Positions 23,972-35,437 of a DNA stretch of 64,000 nt are shown piece after piece (position 1 is the stretch's first letter; every line of letters starts with the position of its first letter). Source of the stretch: Ctenosaura bakeri (taxonomy: Eukaryota; Chordata; Lepidosauria; Squamata; Iguanidae); the NCBI GenBank assembly GCA_948474755.1, contig CAOLHI010001029.1:248001-312000 (forward strand). Reading direction: 5' to 3'. The position numbers and the translations under genes are program-made. A model generated the notes under the pieces. It saw only the letters and a list, made by a program, of their open reading frames with translations. It was not told where the DNA came from and searched no databases.

Positions 23972-24058
23972 GTGGTTTCCCTTTAGTGGAATCACTGAGC
24001 TGGTAAATAACGTTCTTCAGCCACAGCAAAAACAACAAAATGAAAAGGAGCCCCAGAC
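23972..24058 (+). CDS. RIMS2: RIMS2 exon (87 nt), RIM2-specific segment before the zinc-finger exon
   Basis: Acceptor AAACAG, donor GTAAGT. The first base completes the CAG codon begun by the previous exon. The following 28 codons read WFPFSGITELVNNVLQPQQK then QQNEKEPQ, and the final AC pairs with the G of the zinc-finger exon to make Thr. This matches, from memory, the RIM2 N-terminal segment essentially residue for residue. The corresponding stretch is absent from RIM1 as I recall it, which is why I call RIMS2 rather than RIMS1. It forms part of the linker between the first Rab3-binding helix and the zinc finger. Phase 2 at both ends and 87 nt (29 codons), so it is a frame-neutral cassette, like the 33-nt exon before it. 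Confidence 0.95.
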
Positions 24059-24184
24059 GTAAGTAAGCTGCTATCTGTAGACTTAGTATTGCTTTAGCAT
24101 TAAAACATACCAAAGAGTATGTTAAATAATAGATGACATCCTTAAAAGAACATCTTATAAATGAAGGCTGCAATCCTGTGCCAA

Positions 24185-24362
24185 GTTGTTGTTGTTCATT
24201 GTTGTGTGCCTTCAAATTGTTTCTGACTTACAATGACCCTTAGGCAAACCTATCATGGGATCTTCTGGGGCTGAGAGTATATGGTGCACCCAGTGTCACC
24301 TAGTGGGTTTCCGTGGCTAAGCGGGGAATCAAACTCTGGTCTCCAGGGTCATACACCACTCC
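24185..24362 (-). repeat. tRNA-derived SINE with Bov-B-like tail, internally deleted
   Basis: On + the tail comes first (GTTGTTGTTCATTGTTGTGT), then the Bov-B-like block CTTCAAATTGTTTCTGACTT, and finally the B box region GGGAATCAAACTCTGGTCTC (complement of the tRNA-like head). About 35-40 nt of the body, present in the copy at 17479-17710, are missing. It sits inside the short semi-palindromic repeat spanning 24166-24440. Confidence 0.8.
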
Positions 24363-24940
24363 TTCTATGCCCAATTACTGGGCAGTAAGTTCCATTGAAG
24401 TTAGTGTAACTTATTACTCAGTTAACACTTACCAGACAAGGCTATATAACTGACATTGCTCTTAATGCTTCCATTGGCAAAGGAAATGAACTGAACTTCC
24501 AGTTTGGTTGATAGAAGTGTCTCCTGTTCTGAGTCAGACCAGCTGTCGTAAATTCCGTGATAAAGACTTCTTTAAAGAGCTTGAATTTCAGACAAGTTGT
24601 ACAGATTTTCAAGGTGTTTGGACAAAATGTTTACTTCTATCATCACTGGAATGGAGGGAAGAGGGCAAGATGGGGATAGACTAACAACTACTGAAATTCT
24701 TTTACAATATCTCTCAAGTTTCAAGGCTTTTCACAGATACTGTTTTTGTTTCTTGGAGTTATGTTTAAATGGCTACCCCTTAAGGAGAACCATATGGATA
24801 AAAACTCATTCTTCTAGTTTAAAAATATGATGATTGGGACAGAAATGGCAATGCTAGAATATTCAGATTTAAGTTTTTCTTTCCACTAGAGAATTATGCA
24901 TTAAGAATGTTAAAAAGAGAACATACAAGGATATCCTGAG

Positions 24941-26014
24941 TTGTTGTGTGTTTTCTGGGCTTTGAGGCCGTGTATTTTCTCCTGATGTTTCGCCTGGATC
25001 TGAGGCTGGCATCTTCAGAGGATCTGGTGGCATGGAAACAGAGTATATATCCTTGTGTAGTCCTTGGGTGGGAGGAAGCAATTTGCATATGTTAAGTTGG
25101 CCTGTGTGATGGCCTATTGCTAAATAGAATATCCACCAGGGTTGAGTTGTTAGTCAGGGGATATGCATAACAGTGCGTTAAGTACATTAGCCATCTATTG
25201 TATTGTTTCTTGTAGAGGGACCTCCAGAGTCTGGGTGGTGTTCACTGGCATATTTTGAGTCTTGATTTTAGTGTTCTTCAGTACTGGTAGCCACATTTTG
25301 TTTACTTTCTGAGTTTCTTCTTTCCTGTTGAAATTGTCCATGTGTTTATGGATTTCATAACCCATACTGGGCGAACCTCCCACCATATCAAGGACTCAGC
25401 TCACCTCGATCAGCAACCTCGAACTCAAGCCTGGATAGAAACTTATTAGCTGTGATATGGTCTCTGTGTTCATTAAAGTTTCCATAGCGGACACCATTGC
25501 ACTCATCAACTGGATTTTTCCCAAAGACATCACAGCCCTGTTTCAATATTGCCTCGCTATAAGCTGCCTCCAGTGGGACACTGAGAAACTCGGAAAATAA
25601 GCAAAATTTGGCTACCAGTACTGAAGAACACTAAAATCAAGACTCAAAATATGTCAATGAACACCACCCAGACTCTGGAGGTCCCTCTACAAGAAACAAT
25701 ACAATAGATGACTAAAATGCTTAATGCATTGTTATGCATATCCCCTGACTATCAACTGAACCCTGGGGGATATTCTATTTAACAATAGGCCATCACACAG
25801 GACAACTTAACATATACAAATTGCTTCCTCCCAGCAGAGGACCACACAAGTATATATATTCTGTCTCACTTCCATGCCACCAGATCCTCTGAAGATGCCA
25901 GTCACAGGTGCAGGCATAATGTCAGGAGAAAATACTAATAGAACATGGCCTCAAAGCCTGGAAAACCCACAACAACCTTTGGATTCTCGCCGTGAAAGTC
26001 TTCGACTTTACATC
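24941..26014. mobile_element. Penelope-like element, head-to-head inverted dimer
   Basis: Left arm 24941 to about 25328 (minus) and right arm about 25578 to 26014 (plus) are inverted copies of the same 3' region. An example is TCCAGAGTCTGGGTGGTGTT near 25209 and its complement near 25660. An 11-bp direct repeat GATATCCTGAG flanks the whole unit (24930-24940 and 26015-26025), so it inserted as one piece. On the minus strand, 25195-25386 encodes GYEIHKHMDNFNRKEETQK then VNKMWLPVL. This resembles the KHxxNFNREDG...WxP(V/L)L block after the GIY-YIG domain of Penelope-like proteins. The GIY-YIG core and reverse transcriptase are absent. The central 25390-25577 has no assigned match. Confidence 0.75.
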
Positions 26015-27419
26015 GATATCCTGAGTGTTATTTCTGAGATTGTTTTAATTGTCCTCAAATTACTGGGGTATAACATTGTTTATAGATTAGATGTGGTTAC
26101 ATAGTGGTAACCTAATAAGTATTTAACTAATAACTAATAAGTATTATAAAATACTGATATAAATTACTTCTGTGTTTGTAATGTGATGGCTAAAGAAGAC
26201 AAAACACTAGCCTGATCGAACACTTATACTAGTGGGTGTGAGTTACCCTCAGATACTTCCTAAATAGGATTGTTTGCATTTCTACTTTGGCTAGAGAAAT
26301 TTACTAGTTTCTTTAATGCATATGTATATGTATCTCATATTCCTACAAACTTTAATATGTCAATTCCTAACACTGGCATACAATTTTACAAAGATTCATG
26401 ACTTTACACAAAGATATTCAGTGCCGTATTCGTGCAAGTGCTAGCTGGGACATGAATTTTGAGCCAAGTGTCTTTGAAGCTTTATGTAGGCTTTGAAAGC
26501 AATTTATAGTTATGTATGTATTTACACAGAAAAATACAATCATGTATTTCATTAGCACATGATAAATAGATACCATACATTAAGTAAATAACTTGATTTT
26601 GCAACTTGCTTATTGTCTTTAGAGAAATTCTATCAGTCATATCTGTATATTGTTCTTCTTGCTAGTTGAGTCAAATCATTCTGTATGGGTATGCTTGGAC
26701 TTTTTTGTTTTTGGTATGGCAGTGGCAAGGTTTCTATCTCTCAGTTTGATATTTTTGATTTCAGTCAAACTGAATTGTTTACAAGCCCATAAAATTTCCA
26801 CTAAAATTTTTAATGCTGCATTCGTATGTGGACATTACAGAAGAGAAATGAAGGAGAATTCACAATAGTAATGAGTAATAATTACATTTTTGTTCTTTTT
26901 GTTTTATGTAAAATGCATATATGATTAAACCACATGATTGTTTGTAACTTAGGTTATGATTATAGGGAAAGTTCCTGCAAGGAATGGTGACTTAAGGTCA
27001 TGCTTTATGCTGAAATTTAGCAGAAGAACCAGGGTGCCTGAGATGGGATGCACATGCTAGGAATTTTCACCAAACTTATGATGCAAAACATGATGTTACG
27101 GCAATGTTTTAGAAACATTAAATCATTCTTACAGACAAGATATCCTTTCACATATGTTAATTAAGTTTCTGACATCGCATAAAATTAAGACATACCCATG
27201 GAAAGTAATGACATATAAGGTTAATTGTGTGGGAAAGAGGGAGTAATTGATAGCTCAGTGATTTCAAACTTAGTACTTTCTTAAAAATAAAAAATACAAT
27301 ATTATTTATAGTTTGTCTGTTGAAATCAAAGCATGTCATAAGGAACTTGAAAGTTTACACAAAATTAGTAGTTCTTAATGTCACATGAATTGATAGTTAT
27401 ATTAGTAAGCATACATTAA

Positions 27420-28035
27420 TTATTTTATTTATATCCCCCCCTTTCTCCTGAGATGGGACTGAAGGTGGCTTCCTCATCCTTCTTTTTTCTCTCTCAAACC
27501 ATTCTGAAGCTCCTCCTTAATCACCACTGTGACACTATCTACACCTGGATTCTGTGCAAAGTGCCTCATCCTTGAGCTTAAAATTCTCCATGGCTTTAAT
27601 CTCTACCACCTATTTCTTTGGTCTTATATCCAGTTAGCCATTTGTGTATGACATTTGCTCATCCAGTTCCACCACCTTCAGTTGTCCAAAGTTCTTCATC
27701 AATGACTCTGTCATTTTTTTGCTTCCTATGCCTAGGACTTTCTTCAAAAACGCTCCCATGACACCTGTATCTTTGTACATTTAAGTTGCTTCTCAGAGCG
27801 TACCTTATATGGAATCAAGCCTCAAGTCCCCATATTCTGCTATAACTAAATATGTGTAGCTTAAATAAATATTCTCATAAAGTTCTCTTCCTCTTTGCTT
27901 TTACTTTCTTCCTTTCTATGGTTTCTCCTTTCCTTTATGTTGATTTATAGATCGTAAGCTACTCAGGGAAGGAGTCATCACTTTTTATTTTGTAAAGCAT
28001 CATATAGTGGCACTATATAAATCAGTCATCATGTT
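27420..28035 (+). repeat. Possible LINE 3' region
   Basis: 27430-27475 looks like an inverted L2-type 3' tip (TATCCCCCCCTTTCTCCTGA). From 27480 a C/T-rich region ends in TTTATAGATCGTAAGCTACT and CACTATATAAATCA, the usual end of one group of amniote LINE 3' regions. Assigned by eye; the family is uncertain. Confidence 0.4.
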
Positions 28036-28892
28036 AGTAACGCCTTATCATTGTCTATAGGTAAATTATAGGCAGTACATGAATAGACTGTTGAAAGACT
28101 TTTGCACAATGCAAAATTATTTATTTAGTATACAAAACAGCCATATTAAGATGACAATCACATATATGCAAAACTCCCAGGAAATATAGTGGGATTTGCA
28201 TCCACTGTCCTTGGTCCTGATCTCCATTTGTTCAGTCAAAGCTCTGAGGAAAGTCTGGCTTACTGTGGATGGCAAAAAAGTGGATAATAGCAAACATTAT
28301 TTGTTTCAATGAGATTAATGATGAACAGGTGAATGACAACAGAACAGCAGCATGATGGGGATATTCTGAAACCTGCAAGAACTTGCAAGATTGTGAAACT
28401 TGCAAGAACTTTAGAATTATATGATTCTAAAACATAAAAATATAGCCTGCTTGCCCCAGTCCAGCCAACCCCGCTCTCCACTCTGATAGCCCCACGCCTT
28501 GTGGGGAAGGAAGAAAAGTAGGGACTCAAACCCCAACCCCCTCCCCCATGGAGGCAGACTCCATACAAGTGGCTCCTCAGCGTAAGAGAACAAAAGCTGG
28601 ATAGAGTGGAAAGGGAGAAGGAAGTGCTTGCTCACCCACCATTCTCTCACCAATCCATCAGGCTGCCAGAGACCATGACCCAACTGTAGACCCCCCAGGA
28701 TCAGGTTCAGCACCACAAAGGAGCCACCATCCTTCCCTCAATTGCTGGTTCAAGGTTGGTCAGCTTCTGGCTGTGCCAGGTGGATCCACACTTCCTTTGC
28801 CTTCTTGTTGCCAGCACTAAGTGAAGCCTCACCTAAAAAATTCCATTTTGTGGGATTGCTGAGCAAGTGTGTTTTACAGCAGGTATAAACAG

Positions 28893-28960
28893 CATTTTTA
28901 TTCAGGAGTAAATCCCATTCAGTTCAATGGGATCTCTGCATTGCAAGTGTGTTTAGGATT
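28893..28960. repeat. Short semi-palindromic repeat (AGTAAATCCCATTCAG type)
   Basis: TTCAGGAGTAAATCCCATTC then TTCAATGGGATC and GTGTTTAGGATTG. Same family as 22095-22200. A partial third arm (AAAAATCCCATTGAACTTAG) occurs at 29012-29033. Confidence 0.5.
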
Positions 28961-29825
28961 GTCTCACAATTTAATTTCAAATGTAGTAGCAGATATAAAG
29001 CAGCATTCAGCAAAAAAATCCCATTGAACTTAGCGGGGGTTAGCTGCTTAATATTTTTGGACTGTACTTCATCACACGTAACGAAATTGCATCTACTGGT
29101 TACACAGCTGTGGAAGACCTACTGCAGGCTGTTTACTTGTGGTTCTGTATGTGAAATATGAGCTTGTGTTTTTGCAGAGGTTCACATTTGTGTAGGAAAG
29201 CCTATATGCATGTGATTTGTATGTGTTGTTTAATATTTTCAGTCAGATGACTGGAGGTTAGACATATGAATAAAATATGTGATCCTACTTCCAATATATG
29301 AGTTCAGTGAGTGGCCAATGTCAACAAATAAAGCCAGCAACAACTGTTTCAATTGATTATATTTTTATTTATTAACATGTAGTTTATGATTAGTTTTGTG
29401 GATAATTAAAAATAACCAATAACAATACATAGTATTGTAATATTGCAGTAGTATTATAATAAAATTCTAAAATATTTCTCAGAATATACCTACAGTTCTT
29501 GAAATCAGATCTCTAGATGATTCATTTTAGTTTTTACCATAACACTCTAATGGTTTCTTTTGGACTCCAAAAGCTGATACTGTGTGTTCTGATTGTTTCT
29601 ATAATGTATGAAAAATAGGTTGTAGTTTGTTTCTATAAAACAAAATGGACAGTTGATTTAAAAAAAAACACCTTTTATATGTATTTCTGTGAAAAGGTTA
29701 CTGTAAGTTTCTTTGTTTAGATCCCATAGCACAACAAATAAGCTTATTCATCAGTTGCTTTTTAAATATATTTTAAAGAAGCATAAATGAGATAAATGAC
29801 AAAAATGCTGCTGTTGCTTTTCCCT

Positions 29826-30010
29826 CCCCTTCTTTTTATTTATACCCCATCTTTTGCCCAAGATTGGAACTCAAGGCAGTTTATGAATTAGAATTATTAT
29901 AGTATAGTTAAAACATACAAAAAGTCAAAATTAAAATAAAATTAAATTAACAATATTAAAACGTTTAAAACATATACTTAAAAATGATAAAAGCCATTTA
30001 AAAAGAATAA
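29826..30010 (-). repeat. L2-type LINE 3' end
   Basis: Read on +: TTTATTTATACCCCATCTTT then GGAACTCAAGGCAGTTTATG, followed by an A-rich stretch. This is the reverse complement of the common L2-type 3' terminus. Non-coding. Confidence 0.55.
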
Positions 30011-30064
30011 CTTAAAATTTGTAGTTAAATTTATTAGATTTTGAAGTAAGTAACTATTAGAACA

Positions 30065-30180
30065 ATTGCCTAAACTGAATCAGCCTATTGGTCCATCTGG
30101 CCAAGTATTGTCAATTATGACTGGCAGCAGTTTACAAAGATTTCAGGTAGGATACTTTTTTTAGCTCTGCCTGGAGATCT
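30065..30180 (+). repeat. Unnamed interspersed repeat (TTGGTCCATCTGGCCAAGTA type)
   Basis: TATTGGTCCATCTGGCCAAG, then GACTGGCAGCAGTTTACAAA, then TCTGCCTGGAGATCTATGC. I recognise this block as recurrent in reptile genomes but cannot name its family. A fragment resembling its start (GAGTCAGACCAGCTGTCGTA) is at 24532-24551. Confidence 0.4.
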
Positions 30181-31494
30181 ATGCAATGCTTCTTTGTGGC
30201 CTCTGTAACTCACACAAATGAGTTTACCGCACCTACACAATGTATCATTCACAATCTTCCAGAGCTGTTGTATAAGCGTTTTGGGGGTAGCCACTCCTCC
30301 CCTGGTCCATGTGACCAGCCCAATTCCTGCTCTAACCCTCAGTTCCTTTTTGTTTGTTGCAGCAGCAGCATTGAAGGAACTGCTGGTGAGCTTTATTGGT
30401 TATTTTACTTCTCTTTCTCAGACTTGGACTGCTAGACTGCATTTTGGCTGCTTCTTTTCAGATCTTGATTTGGCTTTGGCTTTCAGACTTTGTCTACCAT
30501 TTGACTTGGACTGTTTTTTTGGCTATGTTTCTGGCTTTGAGATCTTTGGTATCAGTTTCTATCAGTGGTTAAAATGTTTTCTAGTTCTTTCAAAAAATGT
30601 ATGATCAAAAAATGATCCAAATGCCCAATGTAAATGGGCATTTACACGGTTTACTAGGCCTTGGAGAAGGCCACAATTTTGACTTTTGTGCCCATTGTAA
30701 AGCGATGACCCCTCAATCGCACAAAACATTCATAAAGACTTACTCTGCTATGAGCAAGTCTTGATGGCTATGGATATGTCCTTTCATTTAGGATGTGGGT
30801 CAGTTCCACAGTTGTCTTCTGCACTGACTGCCTCAAGCACCTCAATCTGTCTCACCAATAAAAAAATGTTAAAAGACTCGGATGCTAAAGATTATGCCAA
30901 GAGGCCTGCTTCTGATTCTGCAGTTCGAACTGAGGAGTCATTGGTATCGGTTTGTGATGTTGAAGTGGAGGCTCAGTCCTGAGTCCCATCAACACCAGAT
31001 TGATCCACTGAGGTGGAGGACTCTTCTTCTTCTAAACATCTCAGAAAAGAGGTGACATAAGAAGAAAAGGAAGGTGAAGGATGTCTCCAGGCCTTGGTCA
31101 TCCACATTTCTTCAGCCTCTTCATGCAGAATGGGTTCAAGAAAGGGAAGCATCAGTAATGGGACCAGTGCAATCCCATCATTCTTCTCCAGTTTGAGAAA
31201 CATACACAAGAACCTCAGTGGAGGAATCTCCTCAGGGGATTCAAGTAATCATGGCCTCAGAGGGAGAGATAGTGGAATCACTTACTGATGCCCCACAACT
31301 CACCTGGATTGCCATGTGAAGGTCAAGCAGGTAATTTGTCTGCACCACTGGTTCTGTAGAGAAAGGAAGCTCCTCTCCCACCCCCTCCACCTTGTTATAA
31401 TTCAATTATATGTCAGCACTCTACGTTGTCCTCATCTTTGCAGATGTCTTGTAGGATGGGATTCATCCAGATCTGGGTGTTTTTACAGGCATCC

Positions 31495-32535
31495 TGTCAT
31501 GCCCTGCCTTGGAGATCCTGGCAGTGAAGAGGAGGATTCTGAATCTGAGGCAGAAGTTTCTCTAGAGGCAGCATGATAGATGATGCCTCTGAGATTGAGG
31601 ACCAACTGACTGTGCCAAGGAGTGGGCCACTGAATGAGCAAATCAACTTGCAAACATCCCCCGCACTGGAAGGTCAAACAGAGATAGAGTTGCCCCAGCC
31701 AGCTCATGATGGAGAGGGAACCAGCAGTGATTCAGGGGAGTTGCAGCCATCTGTGCCCAACAGCCTTCAATCACGCAGAAGGCAGAAACGGACTGCTCAG
31801 AGGGAGACTGTATGGACTCGGTTGAGGAAACAATAACAAGCAGCACCTGTTCACAGTGGCTATTTAAGTCTGCCAGCGTGGCTGCTTTTTGCTTGCAGCA
31901 AATTACTAGCAAGCCCTCATGATCTTCGTGTCTCCTGCTCCCTGAAACCCTCTGGACAGATCTCTGCCTCCTGAGCCTGAGGACTGGACCTTGACCTGGC
32001 TTGGCTTGTGTTTTCCTTGTGTTTGGAATATTCAGACTCTCCCTGCAAGTATTCCTGACCTCCCTCCTCCCTTGCTGGTTGCAGCTCAGCAAGGAGAAAT
32101 TACTGACAGGCAGGAGTTTCCTCAGAAACTTGCTCAGGAGAAGGTAACAAACAACAGCAGGGACCTGAGCAAGGGGGAAAAATGTAGGAGGATGAGACAA
32201 CACAGATGCTTACTGTGCAAGAGAGATGACATCAGAGAGAGGGGCTGTGCTGCTCAGCGTGTTTAAGTAACAAACGAGCCCTAATCAAGGAACACTTGTG
32301 GCAACAGCATCAGTAGATAAAAGGCTTTCAGCTGACCCTTTCCTTTCAGAGTCAGCAGCTGATCTTTCCAAATGTGAACACTTGTACTGTGTTCTCTTGT
32401 AGCTAGATCATCTTGAACCTCTGCCTGCTTGACTATGCCTTGGATCCTGTTGGGATATTTCTGCACTCTCACCTTGTGAGTAAGCCCTGCTCTGCCGCTT
32501 GTTGATTAATTGTCTGCTCTTCCCTGGACACAACA
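31495..32535 (+). mobile_element. Solo LTR, Gypsy-like, with CATCC duplication
   Basis: Begins TGTCATGCCCTG and ends GGACACAACA. The 5-bp direct repeat CATCC flanks both ends (31490-31494 and 32536-32540). No internal region is present, so it is a solo LTR of 1041 bp left by recombination. TATTTAAGTCTGCC at 31861-31874 could be its promoter. The start matches the minus-strand LTR at 58911-59453. Open frames on both strands inside it (for example 31643-32203 on minus) are chance. Confidence 0.75.
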
Positions 32536-33130
32536 CATCCCCTGTTTTTTGACACTTCTCTTTTTTTACACCATACTCTTTTTATGCCATCCATGCATAT
32601 TGACATGTACCATTCTTTCAATGTGGGCGTCCTCTGTTTCATCAGTTCTTTTTGCCTGAGGAAGGAGTGGGGAGTGGGGAGCAGCCTTCCCTTGGAGGTC
32701 ACTCCGCTATCACCAAGGGCTTCATCTCAATCCCAGCTGCCTGTGAGCAACTAGGACAGGGATAGTGACACTGCCAGCCATCTAGGAGCAGGAAGTGGCT
32801 TCCCTCTGGAGGTACTGCCTGCTCTGCAGTAGCTTTGTCCCAACTCTGGTCACTCACGGGCAACCAGAATCAGGATGGAGCCACTGCCATCCATCACAGA
32901 TGAGGCAGCAGTCTCCCATTGGAGGTGCCCCCATTCTGCAGTAGCTAATGGCTTTGTCCCAGTCTCAGCTGCCCATGAGCAACCAGCATACAGTATGCAG
33001 ATGGCTTCCTTTTTTTGACTAATTCTGCTTTCTGACAGTGCATCAATCTCTCACCTGTCAGATAAGTGGGGGAAGCCTGTATTCTCTTTCATCATGCTGT
33101 CAAAACCATCATCACTCAACCTATCGATGG

Positions 33131-33420
33131 AAGGAAGCGGCCTTGTTTTCTGTTGCTCCAGAGACTAGAACAAGGAGCAATGGACTCAAACTGCAGGAAA
33201 AGAGATTCCACTTAAACCTCAGGAAGAACTTCCTGACAGTCAGAGCTGTTCAGCAGAGAAATATGCTGCCTCAGAGTGTGGTGGAGTCTCTTTCTTTGGA
33301 GGTTTTTAAGCAGAGCCTGGATGGCCATCTGTTGGGAGTATTTTGATGTGCATTCCTGCACTGCAAGGTGTTGGACTGGCTGGCCCCTGTAGTCTCTTCC
33401 AACTCTATGATTCTATGACT
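33131..33420 (+). repeat. CR1 LINE 3' end
   Basis: GCTCCAGAGACTAGAACAAG, then CTCAGGAAGAACTTCCTGAC, then GTGTGGTGGAGTCTC, ending CTATGATTCTATGA. A well-preserved CR1 3' end, 5'-truncated as is usual. Younger looking than the copy at 34237-34795. Confidence 0.9.
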
Positions 33421-34236
33421 CTGGGAGCTATCATCATCATTGATATTCTTTCTATTGTTGGCATGGTCACTCCCCTTCCTCGGAGTTAGATTCTGATGAC
33501 TTCAACTGTGATTGCTACTGATCTCATGGTTCAGGGCCACTTTACCACCAATGGGAATTTCCATACCACCATTGTAGATCCAGAAACCCTCTTAGCCATT
33601 GACACTCCCCATCGTACCACTGTAGGCAGCATCAATGATTGCATTCAGCTTCATGACCATCTCACTCTGCTTTGAGGCTGTCACTTCTAATACTGAGCAA
33701 ACAGCAATGTCCTGAACAGGAATGATTGGAAGGGGAGTCTTCCCATACATGTACTGCTTCTCTGGCTTAACCTTCCACTCAGCCTTTGAGTTCAGTTCAG
33801 CTCATCCCTCAGAAGCCAATGGCTCTCCTATTCCACTGCCAGTGCCTCCTCAGCAGGTTTAGTCCCTGATCTTGAAGCCCCTCTGGATTTCTCCTTCTCC
33901 ACTCTATGCTAGTAAGCATCTAGTTCAGGAATAGTCATCATCAGATGATTTGGAGTCAGATTTTTCTTTTTCCACCTCTCAGAGCGTGCCACTTGTGCAC
34001 TCCCTGCCAGCCACTCTGGGAGAGTGCAGTCTACTGATGATGTTTGTGCCTTCTCCAAACAAATTATGAACATGGCATGAGGTCTTGAATTAGTCATCAG
34101 GCAACCAGCAGATGAACTAAGGATCTGATCTGTTGTCAAATCCAAATGAATGTCCTGACGTATATGTCAATACTGCTTGTGCCATCTATCTTCAAGGTAG
34201 TATATCAGTCTTGGGCTACTCCTTCTACTATACAAC

Positions 34237-34795
34237 CAACAGCAAAAAAATAGAGTCATAGTTTCCAAGACAGGGGAAGTGATAGTGCTAGTATATTCTG
34301 CACTAGTCAAACCTCACCTGGAATACTGCATTTCATTTTTGGCATTTACATTTTAGGAAGGATATAGACATGTTTGTGCAGGTTCAGAGAAGGGCAACAA
34401 GGATCATAAAATGTATGGGGAACAAAACATATAAGGAAAGGTTGAGGGAGTTGGCCTGGTAAAAAAAAGACTGAGGAATGACAATGGTTGCACTCTATAA
34501 ATATCTAAAGGGCTGTCACAGAGAGGAGGGTGAAGGTTGTTCTCTGTTGCCACAGAGGTTAGGACAAAGTCTAACCATTTTAAGTTACAGAATAGTAGAT
34601 TTCAATTAAACATTAGAAGGAACTTCTAGACATTAAGAGCTGTTTGACAACTGAACCAATTTCCTAGATAGGTGGTAAAGTCTCTTTCTCTAAATGTCTT
34701 CAAAAAAGAGGCTAGCTAGCTACGTGGCTGGATGTTCTAGCTAGATTTCCTAAATTGAGCAGGGAGTTGAACTTGACCTACGATTCCATGATTTC
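34237..34795 (+). repeat. CR1 LINE fragment, old
   Basis: CAAACCTCACCTGGAATACT, then GAGAAGGGCAACAAGGATCA, then ACATTAGAAGGAACTTCTAG, ending CGATTCCATGATTT. Same layout as 12850-13715, with many substitutions. Confidence 0.85.
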
Positions 34796-35437
34796 CTTCC
34801 CTTCCCTCATGCCATTCTCTCTGCTTTGCAGTGTTTGCTAGCAACTAAGAGTAGTTTTTGAGGCTACCGGGGGGGGTGTTACCCCCTCTTGGTGCTTCTC
34901 ATATAAGTTGTTTCAGAATATTGCCAATACTGTGTAACAGAGTGATGTGTAATGTGCTGTTTGTTGCTAAACGTCACATTTCTAAAAATGGCATTTGAAT
35001 GATAATTGAGATGTGAGCCTATTTTAAACAAGTGGCATATAAAAAAAATATAGACATTCCTAGGTAAGGATCACAATGTAGCCTTAGCAAGCTGATATTC
35101 ATGCTGATGTTTCCAGTCAGGGGATACATGATTTTAATTTCAACTTTTGTAACCTTCTGGTGATGTTATACAAGATAAAACAGTCCTGTTTTCTGAAGAA
35201 AGAGTAAAGTGATGCTTCCTGCAATGAGGATACCAAATGAACAATGATATGACTCAAAGATCAATCAATTGAAATATATTTTCTGAAAACGGGGGGTAGA
35301 AGATGGCTGTTGGTGTGAAAGTGGAGAGTTTTTATTATTTGATCTTTCCAAAAAACAAAGTAATACTCAGGAAATGTAATACTTCTGTATCAGTTATGCT
35401 GTTTTTCCAGCTCAGATTCAATCAGCTCTGACAGTGA

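Larger units (their letters stand above)
30181..34195 (+). pseudogene. DIRS-like retroelement mosaic, interrupted
   Basis: Degraded DIRS-type sequence in three pieces, split by a solo LTR (31495-32535) and a CR1 fragment (33131-33420). The leader (30181-30600) has GTAACTCACACAAATGAGTT, related to the terminal repeats at 12180-12230. At about 30630-30750 a frame reads GLGEGHNFDFCAHCKAMTPQ, resembling the zinc-knuckle-like block of DIRS gag (CLGEGH...C..C). At about 33930-34080 a Ser/Asp-rich frame reads SSDDLESDFSFSTSQS, like the acidic Ser-rich gag segment. No reverse transcriptase or tyrosine recombinase was seen. The 3' boundary is approximate. Confidence 0.5.

Noticed and set aside
31643..32203. 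186-codon open frame on the minus strand
   Set aside because: Antisense to the LTR 31495-32535, no start context, no recognisable domain.
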